Source of the DNA: Burkholderia sp. NRF60-BP8
Lineage (GTDB): Bacteria; Pseudomonadota; Gammaproteobacteria; Burkholderiales; Burkholderiaceae
Assembly: GCF_001522585.2 (NCBI RefSeq)
Contig: NZ_CP013372.1
Location: 186,001-250,000, forward strand
Length of the DNA stretch: 64,000 nt
Reading direction: 5' to 3'
In this document: positions 1-7,241 of the stretch, piece after piece
How positions within the stretch are numbered: position 1 is the stretch's first letter
Layout: each line of letters opens with the position of its first letter
Program-made: the position numbers and the translations under genes
Notes under the pieces: model-generated
What the model saw: only the letters and a program-made list of their open reading frames with translations
Database searches by the model: none
What the model was told of the DNA's origin: nothing

Positions 1-441
1 GCGCAGGTCTTGCGCAAGCGGCTGCTCGCCAAAGGGCAGGCGGCATTCGACGCCGCGATGTCGAAGATCAGCCCGTGGTCGATCGCCGCGCTGCTCGTGA
101 CGCTCGTGCTGCTGTTCGCGTTTCAGGGCGAAGCGATCCTCAAAGAGCCGCTGGTCATTGCGCTGCTCGCGGTGCCGATCCTGATCCAGGTGTTCTTCAA
201 CTCGGCGCTCGCTTACTGGCTCAATCGCGCGGTGGGCGAGAAGCACAACGTTGCGTGCCCGTCCGCGCTGATCGGCGCGTCCAACTTCTTCGAGCTGGCC
301 GTCGCGGCCGCGATCAGCCTGTTCGGCTTTCATTCGGGCGCGGCGCTGGCGACCGTCGTCGGCGTGCTAGTCGAGGTGCCGGTGATGTTGCTGGTGGTGC
401 GCGTCGTCAACCGGTCGAAAGGCTGGTACGAGCGCGCGTGA
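1..441 (+). CDS. acr3: ACR3-family arsenite efflux permease, C-terminal part (cut by window edge)
   Basis: The reading frame is open from the first base, so only the last ~146 codons of the gene are present. The visible part has about four hydrophobic helices, and the stretch ASNFFELAVAAAISLFG fits the conserved C-terminal half of ACR3 (BASS superfamily) arsenite/proton antiporters, which normally have ten helices and about 350 residues. It would export As(III) across the inner membrane. It is followed after 47 bp by arsH and then by an ArsN2-like acetyltransferase on the same strand, the usual content of an arsenic-resistance operon. A TTG at 10 is not a believable start because the coding frame continues upstream of it. 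Confidence 0.9.
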   Translation, partial: AQVLRKRLLAKGQAAFDAAMSKISPWSIAALLVTLVLLFAFQGEAILKEPLVIALLAVPILIQVFFNSALAYWLNRAVGEKHNVACPSALIGASNFFELAVAAAISLFGFHSGAALATVVGVLVEVPVMLLVVRVVNRSKGWYERA

Positions 442-488
442 ACGAACGGGCGTATCCATCTGCATGAACGACATCCTGATTCATCGCC

Positions 489-1229
489 ATGACACGGAGG
501 GCAAGCGTGCTTGATCTTTCGAACGACCTGCCGCAACTCGATCTCGAATCGTTTCGCGTGCCGGATGCCGGACAGTTGTGGCCGGCTTCTCCGTCCACGC
601 ATGCGCCGCGGTTCCTGTTGCTGTACGGCTCGCTGCGCGAGCGCGCCTTCAGCCGCCTGCTGATCGAGGAAGCCGCACGCCTGCTGACGGCGATGGGCGC
701 CGAGGTGCGCGTGTTCAATCCGAGCGGCCTGCCGCTGCCCGACGATGCGCCGGAGAGTCATCCGAAGGTCGTCGAGCTGCGCGAACAGGTGCAGTGGTCG
801 GAAGGCATGGTGTGGTGCTCGCCCGAACGGCATGGCGCGATGACCGGGATCATGAAGGCGCAGATCGACTGGATTCCGCTGTCGATGGGCGCCGTCCGGC
901 CGACGCAGGGCAAGACGCTTGCGGTCATGCAGGTCAGCGGTGGCTCGCAGTCGTTCAATGCGGTCAATCAGATGCGCGTGCTCGGCCGCTGGATGCGCAT
1001 GCTGACCATCCCGAACCAGTCGTCAGTGGCGAAGGCGTTCGCGGAATTCGACGAAGCCGGGCGGATGAAGCCTTCGGCCTATTTCGATCGGGTGGTGGAC
1101 GTGCTGGAGGAACTGGTCAAGTTCACGCTGCTGACGCGCGATGTCGGGCCGTATCTCGTCGATCGGTACAGCGAGCGGAAGGAGAGTGCGGAGGCGTTGT
1201 CGAAGCGGGTGAATCAGCGGAGTATCTGA
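489..1229 (+). CDS. arsH: ArsH, NADPH-dependent FMN reductase of arsenic resistance
   Basis: 246 residues of the flavodoxin-like NADPH:FMN reductase family. Diagnostic ArsH features are the phosphate loop [20 protein letters not shown] (about residues 42-61), [20 protein letters not shown] and [18 protein letters not shown]. ArsH proteins oxidise trivalent organoarsenicals or detoxify through flavin redox chemistry in the cytoplasm; the substrate cannot be read from sequence. Start choice: the ATG at 489 is listed, but a GTG at 507 has a good ribosome site (GGAGG at 495-499, 7 bp spacing) and would give a 240-residue protein beginning MLDLSNDL; I think 507 is the more likely true start. Lies between acr3 and arsN2 on the same strand. 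Confidence 0.93.
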   Translation: MTRRASVLDLSNDLPQLDLESFRVPDAGQLWPASPSTHAPRFLLLYGSLRERAFSRLLIEEAARLLTAMGAEVRVFNPSGLPLPDDAPESHPKVVELREQVQWSEGMVWCSPERHGAMTGIMKAQIDWIPLSMGAVRPTQGKTLAVMQVSGGSQSFNAVNQMRVLGRWMRMLTIPNQSSVAKAFAEFDEAGRMKPSAYFDRVVDVLEELVKFTLLTRDVGPYLVDRYSERKESAEALSKRVNQRSI

Positions 1230-1353
1230 TGCGAGGCAGCGTAATGACCTCCCGGTGATTCGTGGAGCATCGCCGGCCACTTGCGCGTCGATCCTGATCA
1301 CACGCTTGAATCGCAACTGTTTTGCCGAGTCTTTACTGTCGAGGATTGACGCC

Positions 1354-1815
1354 ATGCAACTTCGCGCTGCCGCTGTATCGGATCTGACCTCGATCGAGGC
1401 GCTGCTTCGTGCTGCCGGCTTGCCTGTCGCCGGTGTGGCGGATCATTTGCTGAATTTCATCGTAGCGATGGATGCCGACGGCATGACGGCATGCGGCGGC
1501 ATCGAGTATCACGGCGATTTTTCGTTGATTCGATCGATCACGGTGGCTGAAGGCGCGCGTGGAAACGGTCTGGGAAAAGCGATCGTTTCCCGGCTGCTGG
1601 ATGCGTGTCGCGGTCGTGCTGTCGAGGCGGTCGTATTACGTACGACGACTGCGGAAACCTATTTTGCCCGATCGGGTTTCGTGCGCATCGCGCTCGGCGA
1701 TGTCCCAGCGCCCCTGTTGGCATCCGGTCAGTTCGCCGGTGTGTGCCCGGCATCCGCAACCGTCATGCTTCTTGACATGAATATCGAGCCGAGCAGGACC
1801 GGCGCCGCGTCGTGA
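1354..1815 (+). CDS. arsN2: ArsN2-like GNAT N-acetyltransferase
   Basis: 153-residue GNAT fold. The acetyl-CoA loop is visible in ITVAEGARGNGLGKAIVSRL, and the C-terminal half keeps AETYFARSGFVRI, typical of small ars-operon acetyltransferases. ArsN2-type proteins are found next to arsH/acr3 and are thought to acetylate arsenic-containing compounds; here that role is inferred from context. The start at 1354 gives the canonical N-terminus MQLRAAAVSDL; the frame is open upstream to 1255 but that stretch is not GNAT-like. Last gene of the arsenic cluster; no T-rich terminator is visible after it, and instead a copy of a conserved intergenic module begins about 30 bp downstream on the opposite strand. 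Confidence 0.85.
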   Translation: MQLRAAAVSDLTSIEALLRAAGLPVAGVADHLLNFIVAMDADGMTACGGIEYHGDFSLIRSITVAEGARGNGLGKAIVSRLLDACRGRAVEAVVLRTTTAETYFARSGFVRIALGDVPAPLLASGQFAGVCPASATVMLLDMNIEPSRTGAAS

Positions 1816-1846
1816 TGATTGCTGCGACCGCCGGAGCCGGCCTGCA

Positions 1847-2197
1847 TCGCATTACCCATTAGCGTTTCGTTACTTCCAGCATGACGGCGTCAGACATGTG
1901 GCCGCGCCCACTGACCGCCATCGAATGCCCGCGCTTCAGCCGGTCGTGAACGAAGTCCGGCCGACAGTCGACGTTTCGTGTTTCGCACCCAAGGCGTAGA
2001 CGGTATGCCGACCCAGGACCGGGCGGCGACCGTTTGCCGGCAGGGACGGTGACGACCAATCTGTGCCGTCTGATTGTGCGGGCGTGTATTCGTCACCTTG
2101 TTGCCCATGCAACAGTCAAACCCGGCGAATGTAGCCGTCATGCTCCGCGTGGCTTGCCGCATCAACGGATATCAAGCCGAATCAGACGGGTCCGATT
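1847..2197 (-). promoter_or_regulatory. Composite regulatory module, copy A (two palindromes, GC block, CGCT element)
   Basis: Read on the minus strand: palindromes at 2180-2197 (AATCAGACGGGTCCGATT) and 2058-2075 (weaker, AATCTGTGCCGTCTGATT), then a conserved block at 1900-1923 (on the plus strand GGCCGCGCCCACTGACCGCC), then a degenerate CGCT...ATGCGA element at 1847-1867. The same order and 43-48 bp block-to-element spacing occurs at four other loci in this window. Oriented this way it points into the 3' end of arsN2, where no minus-strand gene is present. The remaining DNA of the 1816-2378 gap has no convincing gene. Function as a promoter is inference. Confidence 0.55.
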
Positions 2198-2378
2198 CAC
2201 GCGTGCCCGTGTCATTCATAGAATCGCATGCATGTTGTCGGCAACGGTCGACATCGGTCGGGTATCCGAGAATCCGTTCAATTCGAATGTGCGATTTACC
2301 GGCATACCGAACGCAACGCAGCATCATCACTTTCATCTCGCGCGAACGGGGTTCGTTTCGCGCCGAGGACGGAGCCAC

Positions 2379-2780
2379 ATGAACATCATGGGCCATCAGC
2401 ACATCATCGGGCGGCTTCCGGCAGCGCTTGCGACCTTCTTCAGCGGCGCGCCGCAACGACGCACGGCGATCCTCGCAGCGCTCGGCGGCCTGCTGTTCGC
2501 ATTCGAGTGTGTCGCAGCATCGCGTTCGCCCGACATCGACGATTCGACCCGCAAGGTGCGTGAATCGGCAGCTCGTGCGGCGGCGCATGCGAAGGCGCGT
2601 TATCCGCGCAAGCCCGCCGCGTCGTCCGACACCGCGAAGGCGCTCGGCATGACCGATGCGGAGCTGACGTCGTGGCTGACCGACATTCGCCAGCAGGCCG
2701 CGTCACCGATCCTCCGTCCGCCTCGGGATGGCGACGTCCAGCTTCATCCGACGCGTTCAGCGCGTCCGACGGATTCGTGA
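2379..2780 (+). CDS. Small hypothetical protein with N-terminal hydrophobic segment
   Basis: 133 residues, not recognised. The start ATG at 2379 is preceded by GGAG at 2371-2374. The N-terminus MNIMGHQHIIGRLPAALA is followed by a hydrophobic stretch (about residues 30-47, AILAALGGLLFAFECVAA) that could be a late signal sequence or a single membrane anchor, ending at VAAS. The rest is Arg/Ala/Pro-rich and low in complexity. It lies 129 bp upstream of the Anbu operon on the same strand and about 180 bp downstream of a palindrome at 2180-2197. Coding status is moderate: codon bias is good but this GC-rich DNA has many open frames. Confidence 0.45.
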   Translation: MNIMGHQHIIGRLPAALATFFSGAPQRRTAILAALGGLLFAFECVAASRSPDIDDSTRKVRESAARAAAHAKARYPRKPAASSDTAKALGMTDAELTSWLTDIRQQAASPILRPPRDGDVQLHPTRSARPTDS

Positions 2781-2909
2781 TCCGGCCCACCGGCATTTCC
2801 TCCCGCGACCCGGCCCGATCGCCGGTCGCATCCGTCGCCCGTTCCCGCGCGCATCGCGTCACGCCGCGCCGCGCGACGTGACACGTCCAACCATAAAACG
2901 GAGACCCGC

Positions 2910-4319
2910 ATGCAGTTCTACGACGAGATGCATCTCGAAGGCGGCGCCGTTCGGCCCCATTACGACGAATTCGGACGCTGGCTGAGCCGGCAGACCGACG
3001 ACACGATGCGCCGCAAGCGCGCCGAAGCCGACCTGATGTTCCGCCGCGTCGGCATCACGTTCGCGGTGAACGGCGACGAGTCGGGCGGCGAGCGGCTGAT
3101 ACCGTTCGACCAGATTCCCCGCATCGTGCCCGCCGATGCATGGCGCACGCTCGAAGCCGGCCTGAGGCAGCGCGTGCAGGCGCTCAACCTGTTCCTGCAC
3201 GACGTCTACCATCGTGGCGACATCGTGCGCGCGGGTGTCGTGCCGGCCGCGCAGATCTATGCGAACGCGCAGTATCGTCCGGAGATGCAGAACGTCGGCG
3301 TGCCGCGTGACATCCGCGCGCACATCGCGGGCGTCGATCTCGTGCGCGCCGGCGACGACGGCGCGTTCTACGTGCTGGAAGACAACCTGCGCGTGCCGTC
3401 GGGCGTGTCGTACATGCTGGAGAACCGCAAGATGATGATGCGGCTCTTTCCCGACCTGTTCGTGCGCAACCGCATCGCGCCGGTCGCGCACTATCCGGAC
3501 CTCCTGCTGGAAACACTTCGCGCCAGCGCGCCGGACGGCGTCGACGATCCGGCCGTCGTCGTGTTGACGCCCGGCATGTACAACTCCGCGTACTTCGAGC
3601 ACACGTTCCTTGCGCAGCAGATGGGCGTCGAACTCGTCGAGGGCAAGGACCTGTTCGTCGACAACGGGCACGTGTACATGCGCACGACCCACGGACCGAA
3701 GCGCGTCGACGTGATCTACCGCCGGCTCGACGACGATTTTCTCGATCCGCTCGCATTCCGCAGCGATTCGGCGCTCGGCGTGCCGGGGCTGCTCGGCGCG
3801 TATCGCGCGGGGCGCGTGTCGATCGCGAATGCGATCGGCACCGGCATCGCGGACGACAAGTCGATCTATCCGTTCGTCCCCGACATGATCCGCTTCTATC
3901 TCGACGAGCAGCCGATCCTGAACAACGTGCCGACTTACCAGTGCCGCAAGCCCGACGATCTCGCCTACACGCTCGCGCACCTGTCCGATCTCGTCGTCAA
4001 GGAAGTGCACGGCGCGGGCGGCTACGGGATGCTCGTCGGCCCGGCCGCGACGAAGGCCGAAATCGACGCGTTTCGCGCGCGGCTCGTCGCCCAGCCCGAC
4101 AACTACATCGCGCAGCCCACGCTCGCGCTGTCCACCTGTCCGACCTTCGTCGAAGCCGGCGTCGCGCCGCGCCACGTCGACCTGCGTCCGTTCGTGCTGT
4201 CGGGCCGCACCGTGAAGATGGTGGCGGGCGGGCTCACGCGCGTCGCACTGAAGGCAGGCTCGCTGGTGGTGAATTCGTCGCAGGGCGGCGGCACGAAAGA
4301 CACGTGGGTCGCGGGATGA
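2910..4319 (+). CDS. Circularly permuted ATP-grasp type 2 protein (Anbu operon)
   Basis: 469 residues of the circularly permuted ATP-grasp family (DUF404/DUF407 type). Hallmarks: GVDLVRAGDDGAFYVLEDNL at about 141-160, with the acidic/Asn metal-ATP ligands EDN, and VSYMLENRKMMMRLFP just after; a glycine-rich KEVHGAGGYGMLVG near residue 365; and the C-terminal SSQGGGTKDTWV typical of the family. ATP-grasp enzymes ligate carboxylates to amines with ATP, so a peptide-bond or tagging activity is predicted, with unknown substrate. The ATG at 2910 follows ACGGAGA. First gene of a four-gene cluster that also encodes an alpha-E protein, a transglutaminase and the Anbu protease, a conserved set in proteobacteria. 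Confidence 0.93.
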   Translation: MQFYDEMHLEGGAVRPHYDEFGRWLSRQTDDTMRRKRAEADLMFRRVGITFAVNGDESGGERLIPFDQIPRIVPADAWRTLEAGLRQRVQALNLFLHDVYHRGDIVRAGVVPAAQIYANAQYRPEMQNVGVPRDIRAHIAGVDLVRAGDDGAFYVLEDNLRVPSGVSYMLENRKMMMRLFPDLFVRNRIAPVAHYPDLLLETLRASAPDGVDDPAVVVLTPGMYNSAYFEHTFLAQQMGVELVEGKDLFVDNGHVYMRTTHGPKRVDVIYRRLDDDFLDPLAFRSDSALGVPGLLGAYRAGRVSIANAIGTGIADDKSIYPFVPDMIRFYLDEQPILNNVPTYQCRKPDDLAYTLAHLSDLVVKEVHGAGGYGMLVGPAATKAEIDAFRARLVAQPDNYIAQPTLALSTCPTFVEAGVAPRHVDLRPFVLSGRTVKMVAGGLTRVALKAGSLVVNSSQGGGTKDTWVAG

Positions 4320-4380
4320 GCGGCACGCGCAGGCGCGATCGAGACGGCGACGGCCCGGATCACAAGACAAAGGAGGCAGC

Positions 4381-5331
4381 ATGCTGAGCCGCACCGCGGA
4401 TCATATCTACTGGATGGCGCGTTATCTGGAGCGGGCGGAGAACACCGCGCGCATCGTCGACATCAACCTGAAATCGCTGCTGCTGCCGCACGACGACGAA
4501 CGTCAGCGCCGCACGCTGCGTGCGCTGCTGCGCTCGGTCGAACTCGAGCCGGCGTTCGCCGCGAAGCATGGCGAACCGGCGCCCGCGACGGTCGTCGCGT
4601 TCCTCGTCGCGGACCGCGACAATCCGTCGAGCATCGTGTCCTGCCTGCGCAGCGCGCGAGAGAATGCACGCGCGGTGCGCGGCCTGCTGACGACGGAGTG
4701 GTGGGAGACGATCAATCACACGTGGATCGAATGCGTCGAGCAACTCGCGTCGGATGCACTCGCGGCCGATCCGCACGCGTTCCTCGAATGGGTGAAGTCG
4801 CGCGTGCACCTGGCGCGCGGCGTATCGATCGGCACCGCGATGCGCGACGACGCATATTACTTCTCGCGCCTCGGCACGTTCCTCGAACGCGCGGACAACA
4901 TCGCTCGGATGCTCGACGTGCGCTTCCTCGACATCGAGCAGGCCGCAGCCGACGGATCGCCGGACGGCATCGACGAGTTCTACTACTGGACGTCGATTCT
5001 CACGTCGGTGTCGGGAATGGAGATCTATCACAAGGTCTATCGCGACGTCGTGACGCCCGATCGCGTCGCCGAACTGCTGCTGCTGAACCCCGCGATGCCG
5101 CGTTCGTTGCGTGCGGCGATCGACGATTTCTGCATGACGCTCGACAAGCTGAAGAACGGCGCGTCGGCCGAATGCGAGCGCGAGGCCGGCCGGCTGCGGG
5201 CGGAACTGCACTACGCGGATATCCGCAAGATCCGCGCGCAGGGGCTGCATGCGTTCCTGAACGAATCGCTCGAGCGTGTCTATGCGCTCGGCAACATGGT
5301 CTCGCGCACGTTCATGATGTCCGCGAGCTGA
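4381..5331 (+). CDS. Alpha-E domain protein (DUF403)
   Basis: 316 residues, all-alpha 'alpha-E' family. The signature LSRTADHIYWMARYLERAEN opens the protein and a second related repeat, YYFSRLGTFLERADNIARML, lies near residues 160-180, consistent with the internal duplication of this family. Start at 4381 follows AAAGGAGGC. The family has no established biochemical activity; it nearly always travels with the permuted ATP-grasp protein and a transglutaminase, and is presumed to work with the ATP-grasp enzyme on the same substrate. 61 bp after the ATP-grasp gene and 12 bp before the transglutaminase gene, so almost certainly co-transcribed. Confidence 0.93.
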   Translation: MLSRTADHIYWMARYLERAENTARIVDINLKSLLLPHDDERQRRTLRALLRSVELEPAFAAKHGEPAPATVVAFLVADRDNPSSIVSCLRSARENARAVRGLLTTEWWETINHTWIECVEQLASDALAADPHAFLEWVKSRVHLARGVSIGTAMRDDAYYFSRLGTFLERADNIARMLDVRFLDIEQAAADGSPDGIDEFYYWTSILTSVSGMEIYHKVYRDVVTPDRVAELLLLNPAMPRSLRAAIDDFCMTLDKLKNGASAECEREAGRLRAELHYADIRKIRAQGLHAFLNESLERVYALGNMVSRTFMMSAS

Positions 5332-5343
5332 ACCGGGGTTTCC

Positions 5344-6144
5344 ATGTATCTGACCATTCGACACGAGACGACCTATCGTTACTCGGCACCGCTCACCTAT
5401 TCGATCCAGCAGATCCGGATGACGCCGCCGTCGCTGCCGTCGCAGTATGTCGCGGGCTGGCGGATCGCCGCGCCCGGCCTGCTCGACGCGTCGACCGACA
5501 CCTACGGCAACGCACTGCATTCGCTGGTCGTCACGCGGCCGCTGACCGAGATCGCGCTGCACGCACACGGCGCGATCGACACGCAGCCGCTCGATGACGG
5601 CCGGCTCGGGCTCGACCCCGGGCCCGTGCCGATCGAGCATTACACGTGCGCGACGCGGCTGACCGAAGCCGACGACGCGATCCGCGCGCTCGCCGCGCCG
5701 CTCGACGCGAGCGACGCGCCCGGCGCGTTCATCGCGCTGGCGGAGCGGATCGCGGACACGGTTGCCTACCGGCAGGGGATCACCGCGGCGACGAGCACGG
5801 CGGCCGACGCGCTCGCGTTGCGGCACGGCGTGTGCCAGGACCACGCGCACCTGATGCTGGCGTGCTGCCGCGCGCGCGGTGTGCCGGCACGCTATGTGAG
5901 CGGCTATTTCGACGCGGGCGACGTGCCGCATGCCGCGAGCCACGCGTGGGCCGACGTGTGGGTGCGCGAGCTCGGCTGGGTGTCGGTCGACATCACGCAT
6001 GCGCGCTTTGCGGGCGAAGCGTATTGCCGCGTCGCGACCGGCCGCGACTACGAGGCGGCCGCGCCGGTGCGCGGCATGCGCATCGGCGGCGGCGACGAAT
6101 CGCTCGACGTCAAGGTGGACGTGCAGGCGGGAGGTGCGCGATGA
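5344..6144 (+). CDS. Transglutaminase-like cysteine protease (Anbu operon)
   Basis: 266 residues. An N-terminal bacterial transglutaminase-associated domain (MYLTIRHETTYRYSAPLTYS, about 1-85) is followed by the transglutaminase core. The catalytic triad is visible: Cys164 in HGVCQDHAHL, His200 in ASHAWADVWV and Asp216 in GWVSVDITH. Bacterial members are generally cysteine peptidases or amide-bond enzymes rather than crosslinkers. No signal peptide, so cytoplasmic. Its stop codon overlaps the start of the next gene (ATGA at 6141-6144), indicating translational coupling with Anbu. Together the four genes have been proposed to make and remove a peptide-like modification; the substrate is unknown. 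Confidence 0.93.
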   Translation: MYLTIRHETTYRYSAPLTYSIQQIRMTPPSLPSQYVAGWRIAAPGLLDASTDTYGNALHSLVVTRPLTEIALHAHGAIDTQPLDDGRLGLDPGPVPIEHYTCATRLTEADDAIRALAAPLDASDAPGAFIALAERIADTVAYRQGITAATSTAADALALRHGVCQDHAHLMLACCRARGVPARYVSGYFDAGDVPHAASHAWADVWVRELGWVSVDITHARFAGEAYCRVATGRDYEAAAPVRGMRIGGGDESLDVKVDVQAGGAR

Positions 6145-6968
6145 CCTATTGCGTGGCCATGCGCGTCGACGAGGGGCTCGTGTTCCTGTCCGATACGCGC
6201 ACCAATGCGGGCATCGATCATGTGAGCACGTTCCGCAAGATGGTGGTGTTCGAGGTGCCGGACGAACAGGTCGTCGTGCTGCTGTCGTCCGGCAATCTCG
6301 CGATCACGCAGGCCGTCACGCAGCGTCTCGCGTCGCAGCCGGATACCGATCCGCAATCGATCTGGCGCGTGCGCTCGCTGCACGACGCGGCACGGCTCGT
6401 CGGCGATGCGGTGCGGGCCGTGCATGCGCGCGATGCGCAGTCGTTGCGCGAGTTCGGCGTCGATTTCAACTGCGGCTTCATCGTCGGCGGGCAGGTGCGC
6501 GGCGAAGCGCCGCGACTGTTCCAGATCTATGCGGCCGGCAACTTCATCGAGGCGTCGCCGTTGAGCCCGTACGTGCAGATCGGCGAGGCGAAGTACGGCA
6601 AGCCGATCATCGACCGGATGCTCGACGAATCGATGCCGCTCGCGGACGCGACGAAGTGCGCGCTGATCTCGATGAATTCGACGATCCGTTCGAACATGTC
6701 GGTCGGGCTGCCGGTCGATTTGCTCGTGTACGAACGCGATGCGCTGCGCGCGACGAAGTTCGCGACGTTCGACGAGGACGATCCGTATTACTGGATGCTG
6801 CACGCGACGTGGGCGGAGCGGCAGCGTTCGATGTTCGACGAGATTCCGAACCTGCCCTGGGACGAGGTGGCGGCGGTGCCGCCGCCGAGGGCGGCGCCGG
6901 AGCGGACGGCGTTGCGGGACGGTGCGGAGATGGAGCGCGAGCGCGAATCCGGAAGGACGATCTGGTAG
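6141..6968 (+). CDS. Anbu (BPH) proteasome-type Ntn hydrolase
   Basis: 275 residues of the Anbu family, a bacterial ancestor-like relative of the 20S proteasome. The mature N-terminal nucleophile is Thr2 (MTYCVAMRVD), with the supporting Asp18 in FLSDTRTNAG and Lys33 in FRKMVVF, the Ntn-hydrolase arrangement. The C-terminal extension (DDPYYWMLHATWAERQRSMF) is characteristic of Anbu rather than HslV. It assembles into open ring or helical particles in known cases; the substrate is not established. Start is fixed by the ATGA overlap with the transglutaminase gene. Followed by 273 bp of intergenic DNA holding two palindromes upstream of tpsA. Confidence 0.93.
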   Translation: MTYCVAMRVDEGLVFLSDTRTNAGIDHVSTFRKMVVFEVPDEQVVVLLSSGNLAITQAVTQRLASQPDTDPQSIWRVRSLHDAARLVGDAVRAVHARDAQSLREFGVDFNCGFIVGGQVRGEAPRLFQIYAAGNFIEASPLSPYVQIGEAKYGKPIIDRMLDESMPLADATKCALISMNSTIRSNMSVGLPVDLLVYERDALRATKFATFDEDDPYYWMLHATWAERQRSMFDEIPNLPWDEVAAVPPPRAAPERTALRDGAEMERERESGRTIW

Positions 6969-7018
6969 GCGAAACCGGCCACCTCGTCTGGTCTGCATGA
7001 CGAATCTTCAAGGGAAGA

Positions 7019-7084
7019 ATTCAGCCTGGTCCGAAAGCATCCAAGCCCCGTCCTGCCGTGCGGCAGAATCATCCTGGTCTGATG
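7019..7084. promoter_or_regulatory. Two 18-bp palindromes upstream of tpsA
   Basis: ATTCAGCCTGGTCCGAAA (7019-7036, degenerate right half) and AATCATCCTGGTCTGATG (7067-7084) match the window-wide consensus AATCRGACYRGTCYGATT in the central GGTC and right half. They lie 158-223 bp before the tpsA start. The second copy closely resembles the reverse complement of the site at 21890-21907. Confidence 0.5.
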
Positions 7085-7241
7085 GACTCGCCGAACTGGC
7101 CTGCGTAGCATCCGCCGAATGCATCGGTCGTTGTATCTCGTGTGTCGGAATTTCTTGCCCGTTCGGCTGTTCGGTCCGATGCAACCGCGAACGGGTACGT
7201 GAGAGATCGATCCGATATAGACCAATTTGGAAAAAATCAGA

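Noticed and set aside
1859..2059. 66-codon minus-strand ORF across composite module copy A
   Set aside because: The matching frame is not kept open in the other four module copies, so the conservation is of DNA sites, not of a peptide.
2440..2862. Several overlapping frames on both strands upstream of the Anbu operon
   Set aside because: Only the frame from 2379 has a ribosome site and codon bias; the rest are Arg-rich shadows.
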